DNA of 63,882 bases. Source: Bacteroidia bacterium. Its GTDB lineage: Bacteria; Bacteroidota; Bacteroidia; Chitinophagales; Saprospiraceae. The notes beneath the pieces were generated by a model. That model was not told the DNA's origin and ran no database searches. It was given only the letters and a program-made list of their open reading frames with translations. Where the stretch lies: positions 1 to 63,882 of the forward strand of contig JAUIEA010000007.1 of the NCBI GenBank assembly GCA_030429045.1, read 5' to 3'. Of this stretch, positions 26,717 through 35,891 are shown one piece after another; positions within the stretch are counted from its first letter, which is position 1; every line of letters begins with the position of its first letter. A program made the translations under genes and the position numbers.

Positions 26717-27337
26717 ATGAGTACACTTCGACACATTCTGGAGACTGCTGAATCCCTCTTTTTTCGCTACGGCGTGAAGAGTGTCACCATGGACGATGTG
26801 GCCAATGAACTGGGCATCTCCAAGAAGACCCTCTACCAGGCTGTACCCACCAAAGCCGTGTTGATCGACCGCATTGTCGAAAACCACATCCAGGCCGAGG
26901 TTGCCATGATCGAAGACCAACGTGCCCAGGCCGTCAACGCGATCGATGAGATGCTGGCTGTCTCTCGCATGGTGGGCGACACCCTCCGGCGGATGACACC
27001 ACTCCTGCTCTTCGACCTGCGAAAATACTACCGCCAGTCCTGGGTCAAGATCAACCAGTTGCATCGCGACCATATCTATCAGATCATCCGCACCAACCTG
27101 GTTAAAGGCCAGGAAGAAGGCCTCTATCGATCCGACTTCGATCCGGCCGTGATCGCCCGACTCTACGTCATCAAAGCCCTGGCCCTGATCGACGAAAAGT
27201 ATTTCCCCCACGATCAGCATGACAAGGCTGAGCTCGTGGCCAACCATCTGACCTATCACCTGCACGGCGTCCTGACGGAAGCCGGGCGTCAATACCTGCA
27301 AACCCAATCATCATGCGCATCCGGAATCTCTTCCTGA
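26717..27337 (+). CDS. TetR/AcrR family transcriptional regulator
   Basis: A 206-residue protein from the ATG at 26717 (MSTLRHILETAESLFFRYG); a TTG six codons upstream is in frame. The N-terminal helix-turn-helix is textbook: FFRYGVKSVTMDDVANELG and ISKKTLYQAVPTKAVLIDRIV. The C-terminal ligand domain is helical and unassigned. It heads an operon: its last 25 bases overlap the TolC gene, followed by adaptor and RND pump. The expected role is repression of this efflux operon, relieved by a pump substrate. In Bacteroidota the same four-gene order is common. Confidence 0.93.
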   Translation: MSTLRHILETAESLFFRYGVKSVTMDDVANELGISKKTLYQAVPTKAVLIDRIVENHIQAEVAMIEDQRAQAVNAIDEMLAVSRMVGDTLRRMTPLLLFDLRKYYRQSWVKINQLHRDHIYQIIRTNLVKGQEEGLYRSDFDPAVIARLYVIKALALIDEKYFPHDQHDKAELVANHLTYHLHGVLTEAGRQYLQTQSSCASGISS

Positions 27338-28638
27338 TCCTCCTGGCCTCATCCGGCCTGGCCGCACAGTCACAGATGACCCTCGAACAGGCCATCAACT
27401 ATGCGCTGTCCAACAACCAGGAGATCCAACTGGCCCGCCTCAATATTGAGGACGCAGACGGCCAGATCACCGAACGTCGGGCCTTCGGTATCCCGCAACT
27501 CACTGCAGATATCGGGTACACCCACTATCTGGAGGTGCCGACCACAGTACTTCCCGCTGATTTCTTCATTGACCCCAATACCGGCCAACCCGACCCGAAT
27601 GCGGAACGCGCCGTTCAATTCGGGGTGAAAAACAACCTCACCGGCACCCTTGCCCTGAACACGATGCTGTTCGATCCGAGTTATTTTGTCGGATTGAAAG
27701 CCGCCAGAGGCTACCGCGACTATACCGCCCAGGAACTGATCAGCAGTCAGCGCAAAGTCAAATACCAGGTCATCGATGCCTTCCTGCCCGTCCTGCTGGT
27801 CGATGAAAACCTGGCCAACCTGGACAAGAACATCGCCAACCTCCGGAAACTCAGGAACGAGACCAAGGCCCTCTTTGATGAAGGCTTTGTCGAAATGCTG
27901 GATGTCGACCGACTCGACCTGTCCATCGCCACGATCCAAACCGAACGAGACAACCTCGCCAACCAGCGAAAAGTCATCCTCAATGGCCTCAAAATGGTTA
28001 TGGGATATCCCATGGCCAAGGATCTGGATATCACCGGAAACCTCCAGGACCTCCTGAAGGCTCCCGATGACCGGGACCTCTCCGGCAAAGTGGATTATCT
28101 GCGCTGGCCGGACTACCGGGTCGCCCTGCAAGGGAAGAACCTGGCCGAACTGAATGTCAAACTGGCCAAATACGGGTATCTCCCCAGCCTGTACGGGTTC
28201 GCCAATTTCCAACGAACCTTCCAGGGAGACACTGCGGATGAAGGCATCTGGGCCAATGCATCCCTGGCTGGCTTTTCCCTCAAAGCTCCGCTCTTTGACG
28301 GGCTGCTGACCCGTGGCAAAGTGCAACGGGCCAGGGTCACCGAACAAAACACACTGGTTCAGATCAATATGCTCGAACAACAGATCGACATGAGCGTGCA
28401 GAATGCCCGCGATCAGTATGCAAGTGCCATTGATAAATTGCGCAATCAGGAAAAAAACCTCAATCTCGCCGAACGGATCTATGATACGACCCGGATCAAA
28501 TATCGGGAAGGGGTCGGCTCCAGCCTGGAGATCAACCAGGCAGAACAGGCCCTGTTCACCGCCCAACGGCAACATGTCCAGGCCCAATACGATGTCGTAC
28601 GCGCCATCCAATCCCTCGAAAACGCTTTAGGTAAATAA
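27313..28638 (+). CDS. TolC family outer-membrane efflux protein
   Basis: A 441-residue protein with signal peptide (MRIRNLFLILLASSGLAAQ) and two long OEP repeats, each with coiled-coil helices and short barrel strands (TLEQAINYALSNNQEIQLAR at the first helix, YREGVGSSLEINQAEQAL in the second). It forms the outer-membrane exit duct of a tripartite pump, receiving substrates from the adaptor and RND permease encoded next. The gene starts inside the TetR coding region (25-base overlap) and ends 17 bases before the adaptor, indicating one operon. Confidence 0.94.
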   Translation: MRIRNLFLILLASSGLAAQSQMTLEQAINYALSNNQEIQLARLNIEDADGQITERRAFGIPQLTADIGYTHYLEVPTTVLPADFFIDPNTGQPDPNAERAVQFGVKNNLTGTLALNTMLFDPSYFVGLKAARGYRDYTAQELISSQRKVKYQVIDAFLPVLLVDENLANLDKNIANLRKLRNETKALFDEGFVEMLDVDRLDLSIATIQTERDNLANQRKVILNGLKMVMGYPMAKDLDITGNLQDLLKAPDDRDLSGKVDYLRWPDYRVALQGKNLAELNVKLAKYGYLPSLYGFANFQRTFQGDTADEGIWANASLAGFSLKAPLFDGLLTRGKVQRARVTEQNTLVQINMLEQQIDMSVQNARDQYASAIDKLRNQEKNLNLAERIYDTTRIKYREGVGSSLEINQAEQALFTAQRQHVQAQYDVVRAIQSLENALGK

Positions 28639-28655
28639 AACCTCCTCCAACCGTT

Positions 28656-29825
28656 ATGAAACAGTCTCTACTTTCCCTCGCCATTCTGACCCTCCTCCTG
28701 GGTTCATGCAGTCAGCCCGGTCAGGACACGGCCATTCCTGCAGATGCTGCCGGTCAGCGCACCATGCTGGATGCCAAACGACAGCAGCTCCTCACCCTGA
28801 AAAAAGAGATCGCCGACCTGGAGGACCTCTTGGGAAATCAGGCTGGCGCCAACAGCGAAGAAGAAGCCAAGGTGGTCACCACCACTCTGCTGGAGGCCAC
28901 CACATTCCGCCGTTTCACCGAGATCCAGGGCAACGTGGAGCCGGTGAAAAAGAACAATATCAGCAGCGAAACGGGTGGACGCATCATCCGCCTCAATGTC
29001 AAGGAAGGTGACTCCGTCACCAAGGGACAGTTGCTTGCCAGCGTAGACATGGAACCCCTGCACAAACAAATCGAGGAGCTGGAGACCAGTCTTCAACTCG
29101 CAGCAGATGTTTTTGAACGGCAAAAGCGGTTGTGGGACCAGAAGATCGGTTCCGAGATCCAGTATCTCCAGGCCAAGAACAATAAGGAACGACTTGAAAA
29201 AAGCCTGGACGGACTGCGTGCGCAACTGAAGAAAGCCAATATCTACGCCCCGATTTCAGGAGCTATCGAAGGCCTGACCGTTGAGCTGGGAGACATCGCC
29301 CCTCCGGGTATGCCCATCATGCAACTTATCAATACCCGTGATCTGAAAATCGTTGCTGACGTCCCCGAGCGATATGTCGGTACAGTTCGCAACGGCGATA
29401 AGGTAAAGATTCAGGTACCTACTCTGAATACCGAACAAACCGAAACCATCCGGATGGTCGGCCGTGTGGTTCACCCCTCCAACCGAACCTTCCATATTGA
29501 AACCTCTTTGAACAATCGAGGAGGTGAGTTCAAACCCAACCTGCTGGCCCTGGTGCACATCGAAGATTACAAGGAAGAAAATGCCCTGGTGGTGAGTGTC
29601 GACCTGGTTCAACAGGAAGTCGGTGGCAAAGAGTTCGTCTACATCGCAGAGCAGACGGAAAGCGGAAAGATCGCCCGTAAAGTCTATGTCAAGACAGGCG
29701 AAAGCTACGACAACCAGATCGTCATCCTGGAGGGCCTGAAGGCCGGAGATGAGGTTGTCCAGAAAGGGGCACGCAGTCTTTCCGAAAATGACCTGTTGGA
29801 TATTAAATCGGAAATCAATGGCTGA
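28656..29825 (+). CDS. efflux RND transporter periplasmic adaptor subunit (lipoprotein)
   Basis: A 389-residue membrane-fusion protein. The signal peptide ends in lipobox LLGSC, so it is anchored to the inner membrane. Residues about 35-65 form a coiled coil (RQQLLTLKKEIADLEDLLGN), followed by the barrel-sandwich/lipoyl halves (GGRIIRLNVKEGDSVTKGQL and KANIYAPISGAIEGLTVELG) around a helical hairpin, a beta-barrel, and the membrane-proximal domain. It bridges the RND pump and the TolC protein. The stop overlaps the start of the pump gene by 8 bases (ATGGCTGA), a sign of translational coupling. Confidence 0.94.
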   Translation: MKQSLLSLAILTLLLGSCSQPGQDTAIPADAAGQRTMLDAKRQQLLTLKKEIADLEDLLGNQAGANSEEEAKVVTTTLLEATTFRRFTEIQGNVEPVKKNNISSETGGRIIRLNVKEGDSVTKGQLLASVDMEPLHKQIEELETSLQLAADVFERQKRLWDQKIGSEIQYLQAKNNKERLEKSLDGLRAQLKKANIYAPISGAIEGLTVELGDIAPPGMPIMQLINTRDLKIVADVPERYVGTVRNGDKVKIQVPTLNTEQTETIRMVGRVVHPSNRTFHIETSLNNRGGEFKPNLLALVHIEDYKEENALVVSVDLVQQEVGGKEFVYIAEQTESGKIARKVYVKTGESYDNQIVILEGLKAGDEVVQKGARSLSENDLLDIKSEING

Positions 29826-32800
29826 GGAGAACAAATCCATCATCAAGAAGGTCAAAGAGTTTGGCCTGACCTCCTTTGCCGTCGATAACGGTACAAGCAT
29901 CTTCATCCTCACCCTGATGATCGTCTTCTTCGGGGTCGGGGCGTATGACAGCATGCCCAAGGAACAATTTCCGGAAGTGAGCTTTCCGACGGTTTTCGTC
30001 AATACACCCTACTTCGGAAACTCGGCAGCAGATATCGAAAACCTGATCACCCGTCCTATTGAGAAGGAGATCAAATCCATTGTGGGGTTGAAGAATGTCA
30101 AATCGACCTCTCTCCAGGATTTCTCTGTGATCACGGCAGAATTCGAAACCTACATGGATATCGATGATGCTGTGAGGAAGATCAAGGATGCCGTCGACAA
30201 GGCCAAATCCGATCTTCCCAATGACCTCACCCAGGACCCCGACATCTTTGATGTCAATCTCTCGGAGATCCCCATCATGACAGTCAACCTGTCGGGAAAA
30301 TACACCAATGACGAGCTCCGCAGTTTTGCAGAATACCTGGAGGATGAGATCGAGAACATCGACGAGATCTCCGGTGTAGAGATCAAGGGTTCCCTGGAAC
30401 GCGAAGTAAAGATAGATGTGGACCTCCCGCGAATGGATGCCCTCCAGATCAGTTTTACGGATATTGAAAATGCCGTCAACTGGGAGAACATGAACATGTC
30501 TGCCGGTGAGATCGTCAACAACGGCTTCCGCCGGGCAGTCCGGGTAGTGGGTGAGTTCGACCGGGCCGAAGACATGGAGCGCATCATTGTCAAGAGTGAA
30601 GGGCAAAAGCCCATCTATCTCGGCGATATCGCCCGGGTCACCTATGGCTACAAGGAGCAGAGCAGTATTGCCCGCTCGGATGCCAACCCGGTGGTCTCCC
30701 TGGATGTCATCAAGCGAAAAGGCGCCAACCTGCTCAGTGCTGCAGACAAGATCAATGAAAAAGTAGCCCATGCCAAGGCCCATGTCTTCCCGGAAGAACT
30801 GAAGGTCAGCCTGTTCAATGATCAGTCTGTGAATACGCGGACAGAAGTGTCCAACCTGGAGAACAGCATCATTTCCGGGGTCATCCTGGTCGTCCTGGTC
30901 CTCCTGTTTTTCATGGGGATACGCAATGCCCTGTTTGTCGGGATGGCCATTCCGCTGTCCATGTTGATGGGGATCATGGTCCTCAACTTCACGGGTACGA
31001 CGTTGAACATGGTGGTTCTGTTTTCCCTGATCCTGGCTCTGGGTATGCTGGTCGATAACGGGATCGTGGTCGTAGAGAACATCTTCCGGTTCATGCAGGG
31101 AGGAGACAGCCGCAAGGATGCCTCCAAACATGGTGCCGGAGAAGTGGCTATTCCGATCATCGCTTCCACTGCCACTACCCTGGCAGCCTTTCTACCCCTG
31201 GCCTTCTGGCCCGGGCTGATGGGGAGTTTCATGAAATATCTACCCATCACCCTCATCATCGTCCTGGTCTCATCGCTGCTGGTTGCACTGGTCATCAATC
31301 CGGTCTTTACCAGCCGGTATATGGCCGTGGACAGCAAGGCCACCAATGAACTGGATCGGGCTCGACGGGTGCGCAACACCTCCATTATGGCCGGTGTCAC
31401 CTTTCTGATCGCCGTGCTGGCCCATTTTGCGGGTGTGATCTGGCTGCGCAACAGCATGTTGATCATATCCGTGTTCTCTCTGATCAACTTCTGGCTGCTC
31501 CGGCCGGCATCCTTCTACTTTCAGGAGAATGCCATGCCCTGGCTGGAAATGAAATACTACCAGTTTGTCAGATGGGGACTGAGCGGACTGAAACCCTGGG
31601 CCATATTCTTTGGCACCTTTGCCCTGCTGATCATCGCAATTATTGCCTTGGCCGTCAAGTCTCCCAAGGTGGAGTTCTTCCCGGTGGCCGACCCACTTTA
31701 TATCAATGCCTTCGTCGAATTGCCCCTGGGTCGGGACATCGCGGAGACCGACAAGATCATGGTGGATCTGGAAGCTCGCATCGAAAAGACCCTGGAGCCC
31801 TATACCTCCATTGTCGATGCCGTTCTTTCCCAGATCGGAGAGAACACCTCTGATCCCAACAGTCCGCCGGAACCCGGTGTAACGCCTCACAAGGCCCGTT
31901 TGACGGTTTCATTCGTTCCTTCCGCAGAACGAAACGGCATCTCCACCTTTGAGGTCATGGAAAAGATCCGGACGGCTGTCAAGGGGTATGCCGGAGTGGA
32001 TGTCGTCGTCGACAAAAATGCCGACGGCCCGCCAGCCGGAAAACCGATCAACATCGAGATCCAGGGCGAAAACATCGATCAACTGGCCATCCTCTCCCAG
32101 GAGGTGATCAACTTTATTGAAGAGAAAAAGATACCCGGTATCGAAAAACTTCAGGCAGATGTCGACGTTGGTAAGCCGGAACTGATCGTCCATATCGATC
32201 GGGAAGCCGCACGTCGTTTCGAACTGTCCACAGCACAGATCGCATCCGGCATTCGGACCGCCATTTTTGGCAAGGAAGTCTCCAAATTCAAAGACGGGGA
32301 AGATGAACACCCCATCATGCTTCGCGTCAATGACCGGTATCGGAATAATATTGATGCCATCCTCAATCAGAAGGTCACGTTCCGAAACCCGACCAACGGC
32401 AAGATCGTCCAGGTACCCGTTTCCGCAGTAGCCGACATAGAATATTCCAGTACCTACAGCTCAGTCAAACGAAAAGACCTCGATCGGGTGATCACTGTCT
32501 ATTCCAACGTACTCAAAGGCTACAACGCGAATGAAATCGTGGGCCAGTTGAAAGAAGTGTTGCCGGAATACAATTGGCCACCGGGCTTCAGTTATGAGTT
32601 TACCGGAGAACAGGAACAACAGGCCAAGGATCTGTCATTCCTGAGTACCGCCTTCATTGTGGCGATCTTCTCCATCTTTATCATCATCGTTGCCCAGTTC
32701 AACTCCCTGATCTCTCCGTTTATCATCATGCTCACGGTGCTGTTCAGTACGATCGGGGTCTTCCTCGGTTATGTATTTACAGGAGCGGATATTGTCATCA

Positions 32801-33255
32801 TCATGACCGGTGTCGGGATCATCTCCCTGGCTGGCGTAGTGGTCAACAATGCCATCGTCTTGCTGGACTACACCAATCTTCTGATCCATCGACGGCGGGA
32901 TGAACTGAACAAGGCCAGTGAATATGATCTCAACCTGGCAGAGGTGAAGGATGCCATCATTCAGGCAGGAGCCCGTCGTTTGCGACCGGTATTACTGACC
33001 GCCATCACCACAGTACTGGGTCTGATACCGCTGGCCATCGGGTTCAACTTCAATTTTTTCACCCTGATCTCCGAGTCCGACCCGCACATATTCATCGGTG
33101 GCGACAACGTTGCTTTCTGGGGCCCGCTGGCCTGGACTGTCATCTATGGCCTGACCTTCTCCACCTTCCTGACCCTGGTGGTGGTTCCGGTCATGTACTG
33201 GCTGAGTTTCCGGGGTATTCGCTGGTCCAGAATGAAGTTTGGAGCAGCCGATTAG
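29818..33255 (+). CDS. efflux RND transporter permease (AcrB/MexB superfamily)
   Basis: A 1145-residue inner-membrane pump from the ATG at 29818 (MAEENKSIIKKV); the frame is open 23 codons further but that would run deep into the adaptor. Twelve membrane helices in the 1+5+1+5 pattern with two large periplasmic loops are visible. Signatures include FPEVSFPTVFVNTPYFGNS at the start of loop 1, the helix 4 stretch ILALGMLVDNGIVVVENIF with the proton-relay acidic residue, and VGIISLAGVVVNNAIVLLDY in helix 10. The length is greater than AcrB, partly because of a hydrophobic insertion around residues 510-560. Substrate, drug or metabolite, cannot be read from sequence. Confidence 0.94.
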   Translation: MAEENKSIIKKVKEFGLTSFAVDNGTSIFILTLMIVFFGVGAYDSMPKEQFPEVSFPTVFVNTPYFGNSAADIENLITRPIEKEIKSIVGLKNVKSTSLQDFSVITAEFETYMDIDDAVRKIKDAVDKAKSDLPNDLTQDPDIFDVNLSEIPIMTVNLSGKYTNDELRSFAEYLEDEIENIDEISGVEIKGSLEREVKIDVDLPRMDALQISFTDIENAVNWENMNMSAGEIVNNGFRRAVRVVGEFDRAEDMERIIVKSEGQKPIYLGDIARVTYGYKEQSSIARSDANPVVSLDVIKRKGANLLSAADKINEKVAHAKAHVFPEELKVSLFNDQSVNTRTEVSNLENSIISGVILVVLVLLFFMGIRNALFVGMAIPLSMLMGIMVLNFTGTTLNMVVLFSLILALGMLVDNGIVVVENIFRFMQGGDSRKDASKHGAGEVAIPIIASTATTLAAFLPLAFWPGLMGSFMKYLPITLIIVLVSSLLVALVINPVFTSRYMAVDSKATNELDRARRVRNTSIMAGVTFLIAVLAHFAGVIWLRNSMLIISVFSLINFWLLRPASFYFQENAMPWLEMKYYQFVRWGLSGLKPWAIFFGTFALLIIAIIALAVKSPKVEFFPVADPLYINAFVELPLGRDIAETDKIMVDLEARIEKTLEPYTSIVDAVLSQIGENTSDPNSPPEPGVTPHKARLTVSFVPSAERNGISTFEVMEKIRTAVKGYAGVDVVVDKNADGPPAGKPINIEIQGENIDQLAILSQEVINFIEEKKIPGIEKLQADVDVGKPELIVHIDREAARRFELSTAQIASGIRTAIFGKEVSKFKDGEDEHPIMLRVNDRYRNNIDAILNQKVTFRNPTNGKIVQVPVSAVADIEYSSTYSSVKRKDLDRVITVYSNVLKGYNANEIVGQLKEVLPEYNWPPGFSYEFTGEQEQQAKDLSFLSTAFIVAIFSIFIIIVAQFNSLISPFIIMLTVLFSTIGVFLGYVFTGADIVIIMTGVGIISLAGVVVNNAIVLLDYTNLLIHRRRDELNKASEYDLNLAEVKDAIIQAGARRLRPVLLTAITTVLGLIPLAIGFNFNFFTLISESDPHIFIGGDNVAFWGPLAWTVIYGLTFSTFLTLVVVPVMYWLSFRGIRWSRMKFGAAD

Positions 33256-33273
33256 ACTCCTTTTATATGTCCT

Positions 33274-33308
33274 TCAAGCCGGCTTCCCCGAACAGGGAGC
33301 CGGCTTGA
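33274..33308 (+). terminator. strong hairpin after the RND operon
   Basis: TCAAGCCGGCT (33274-33284) pairs with AGCCGGCTTGA (33298-33308); inner TCCC/GGGA can extend the stem. It begins 18 bases after the stop at 33255. The following bases are only moderately T-rich. Confidence 0.7.
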
Positions 33309-33588
33309 TTATGTCTAAAGGACGGTATTGGTTGATTCACAAAACGGACCTGAATTTGTCGGATAAAGCAGGGAATAATCCAGCCGTCCCGGGCTTTAAA
33401 GCCGACGACAGATCTCAAATACTCTGATCACACGGAGTAAGACAGGAAACCATCATCCGCTGGGCCTCAATTGTATTGAAAACGATAGTTTTACAAAAAA
33501 ACAAAACTGTCCAATCAGCCTCCTCACGTTCAAGCGCTGTTCAACTTGATGAGGATCCCCCCACTTCTACGTACAGAAAAGTATTTCT
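33309..33588. other. intergenic region with a REP-like palindrome and an A/T-rich hairpin
   Basis: GGCTTTAAAGCC (33392-33403) is a perfect 12-base palindrome in the context CCCGGGCTTTAAAGCCG. GATAGTTTT and AAAACTGTC, near 33482-33510, form a 9-base stem with one wobble pair around an A-rich loop and may be an operator for the next gene. No gene is visible. Confidence 0.4.
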
Positions 33589-34980
33589 ATGAAATTTATT
33601 CAACTCCTCGTATTTCTTTTCCTCGGCACCACCTGTCCTGGCCAAAGCATTGAATTTGAACCTGCAGTGAAACTATTCGACTATCCGGGGTCCCTTCAGG
33701 CAAAATTCTTTGACCCATTTCTGCCCGTAGATTTCGATGATGACGGGGATTATGATTTCATTGGAACAGATCCGGACACCTGGCAGGTACTTATTGAAAA
33801 TACGGGCTCATATCAATTCAATACAAAACAGACATTCGCAGGATACAAGGACAACATTCTGAAAATTACAGATGTCAATGCCGATGGGAAAATGGATGCT
33901 GTTTTTGAAACGTTCATTGCACTGAATAACGGATCAAATGGATTTGACATCGAGGAGCCTATCTGGTTTGGATTTTCCCTTGACGTCATTGTGGAAACCG
34001 AGGATTTTGATAAAAATGGATTTACAGATATTTTAAGACAAAAATCCTCCAGTACCAAAAACGACCTGCTCCTTCTTCATTCCAATGATGGCACTTCCTA
34101 TGTCCTGGATACCCTCGCCTCAACCTACAGCAGCTTCGGAGACCTGGACATTGGAGATATCAACAATGACGGACTGACGGATATTGTCGCCCTTCTGGAA
34201 GGCGAGGACGACCAGGCACTGATCCTGTTGAACAAAGGAGGAAGCTATGACGAGATCCTCATTCCAGGTCTGTTGAATGGGGGAAGCAATAATCTGTTCC
34301 TCATGGACCTGGACAATGACGCTGATCTGGATATCCTGATCGGCGAAGATGATCATATTTATTTCCTGGAAAACACGGGTGATCCATCCAATTTTACTGT
34401 ACTTCAGGAGATCGATGTTCCCGATCTCCTATTCTTCCAAACTGCCGATCTCAACAAGGATGGATACCCGGACCTGGTGACCCTGCAAAAAACTGTGGAC
34501 TGGAACTTTACCATTTCCATTTTTGAAAACCTGGGTAATTTCACTTTTTCGGACCCTGCACTTTTACAGGAGATATCAGGATCAAGTTCCTACTCCCTGA
34601 ATAATAACGGTAATTATATCAATCAATCCATAAATATTGTGGATTACAATGGAGATGGGAAGGATGACATCCTGTATGGGGATGGATTTTCGAGCCCCAG
34701 CTCAGAGCATATTCTCTACAACAAGACAACCACATCATCTACATACACCCCTGGAACGGGTGATATCAAACTCTTTCCAAATCCAAGCTCCGGATCAATT
34801 CACATTCGCTCGGTGACGGACCATCAGGGAGACAACTTCCTCATCACTGACATCTTCGGAAGAACTGTGCAATCCGGGCAGATCGACGAGGAGTTGATCA
34901 CATTGACCTCTCTGGCGAGCGGGACTTTTTTCTTCCAAGTGCCTGAAAAGCAGATCCTGGTGAAGTTTACCATATTGTAA
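33589..34980 (+). CDS. VCBS/FG-GAP repeat protein with T9SS sorting domain
   Basis: A 463-residue secreted protein. Signal peptide at residues 1-19 (LLVFLFLGTTCPGQ). The body is a seven-bladed-propeller-type array of calcium-binding repeats of the form DxDxDGxxDxxx: DFDDDGDYDFIG, DVNADGKMDAVFE, DFDKNGFTDIL, DINNDGLTDIVAL, DLDNDADLDILIG, DLNKDGYPDLV and DYNGDGKDDILYG. The last ~80 residues (LFPNPSSGSIHIRS, ITDIFGRTVQSGQ, LASGTFFFQV) are a type A T9SS sorting domain. Surface exposure and calcium binding are well supported; a binding partner is unknown. It is a lone gene between two hairpins. Confidence 0.88.
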   Translation: MKFIQLLVFLFLGTTCPGQSIEFEPAVKLFDYPGSLQAKFFDPFLPVDFDDDGDYDFIGTDPDTWQVLIENTGSYQFNTKQTFAGYKDNILKITDVNADGKMDAVFETFIALNNGSNGFDIEEPIWFGFSLDVIVETEDFDKNGFTDILRQKSSSTKNDLLLLHSNDGTSYVLDTLASTYSSFGDLDIGDINNDGLTDIVALLEGEDDQALILLNKGGSYDEILIPGLLNGGSNNLFLMDLDNDADLDILIGEDDHIYFLENTGDPSNFTVLQEIDVPDLLFFQTADLNKDGYPDLVTLQKTVDWNFTISIFENLGNFTFSDPALLQEISGSSSYSLNNNGNYINQSINIVDYNGDGKDDILYGDGFSSPSSEHILYNKTTTSSTYTPGTGDIKLFPNPSSGSIHIRSVTDHQGDNFLITDIFGRTVQSGQIDEELITLTSLASGTFFFQVPEKQILVKFTIL

Positions 34981-35139
34981 CGGTATTGATTCAGATCTAT
35001 TCAGAAACACTTTCTTCTTCCAGCCATCGATGCGATCAAAGTATCCTGGCTATTGCAATTCAGTGACCGGTATCACATTCTTCACTACTGATTCAGGTCA
35101 TCTTTGCATTGAAAATAACCAGATCAAAAAAATAAGGCT

Positions 35140-35502
35140 ATGGCTACGATCAAGTTAACTGCAGATAAATTCAAGAGTGACATCTTTGACTATACCACGG
35201 AAAAAGAATGGCAATACAAAGGAGAGCGCCCCGCAATCATTGACTTTTATGCCGACTGGTGTGGTCCCTGTAAAATGGTCGCCCCCATCATGGAGGAACT
35301 GAGCGATGAATATGCAGGAAAGGTCGACATCTACAAGGTCGATACCGAGGTGGAGCAGGAACTTTCATCTGTTTTTGGCATCCGCAGCATCCCCAGCATT
35401 CTGTTTATCCCAATAGAAGGGATACCCATGATGCAGGCTGGCGCATTAACCAAAGCCGCATTTCAGGAAGTGATCGAGAAAGAATTACTGCAAACCGCAT
35501 AG
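35140..35502 (+). CDS. trxA: thioredoxin
   Basis: A 120-residue thioredoxin with the active site WCGPCK (Cys41 and Cys44) after FYAD and the cis-proline loop GIRSIPSILF. No signal peptide, so cytoplasmic; it reduces protein disulphides and can serve ribonucleotide reductase. The N-terminal 25 residues (KFKSDIFDYTTEKEWQYKG) are slightly longer than in E. coli trxA, a form common in Bacteroidota. A strong terminator follows 18 bases after the stop, so it is probably monocistronic. The gene symbol reflects the family; whether it is the main thioredoxin is not known. Confidence 0.93.
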   Translation: MATIKLTADKFKSDIFDYTTEKEWQYKGERPAIIDFYADWCGPCKMVAPIMEELSDEYAGKVDIYKVDTEVEQELSSVFGIRSIPSILFIPIEGIPMMQAGALTKAAFQEVIEKELLQTA

Positions 35503-35520
35503 AAGCAGTTTCGGTTCAAC

Positions 35521-35563
35521 GAGGACAGCCGGCTTTGATCAACAAGGCCAGCTGTCCTCTTTT
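35521..35563 (+). terminator. rho-independent terminator of the thioredoxin gene
   Basis: GAGGACAGCCGGC (35521-35533) pairs with GCCAGCTGTCCTC (35547-35559) with one mismatch, followed by TTTT. It lies 18 bases after the stop. Confidence 0.85.
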
Positions 35564-35769
35564 ACCTCGACCCGAATACATATATCGGTTGATAGACGCA
35601 GCGGGAAGTCGGATCACCGATGGCACGACTCGGCTGGGAATATGACAGAGGGATCTTGAACGTTGTCCGTTCTTCCCCGGGAAGAACTGTTTTCGAGAGG
35701 ACACTGGCAATTGGCGTACATAGAATCGCCATGACATACAGCCCAACGAATCACAAAAAATCAACGATC

Positions 35770-35820
35770 ATGAAAAAAGTAACCGGCATCGGTGGCATTT
35801 TCTTCAAACAAGCCGTCTAA
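35770..35820 (+). pseudogene. 5' remnant of a VOC/glyoxalase-family gene (16 codons)
   Basis: An ATG at 35770 opens a frame reading MKKVTGIGGIFFKQAV then TAA. The first 13 residues match the conserved start of Bacteroidota VOC (glyoxalase/bleomycin-resistance fold) proteins, which continue from GIGGIFFK with a KDP...WY segment. Here the similarity stops abruptly and a stop follows three codons on. No further VOC sequence is seen before the next gene at 35892. The upstream bases could have been its promoter. I read it as a deletion remnant; a genuine short peptide is less likely. The comparison is from memory. Confidence 0.5.
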
Positions 35821-35891
35821 TCATGATCCGGTTTCCTCCTTGTGCTGGAATAAAATTTTCCGCATCTTAAAGGGCCAGAACCCTTTTCAAG

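Noticed and set aside
27370-28611. 413-codon open frame antisense to the TolC gene
   Set aside because: The sense strand encodes an unmistakable TolC protein inside an operon; the antisense product has no signal, domain or composition of a real protein.
29815-31131. 438-codon frame antisense to the RND pump
   Set aside because: Shadow of the pump gene; rich in His/Asp from reversed codons with no domain.
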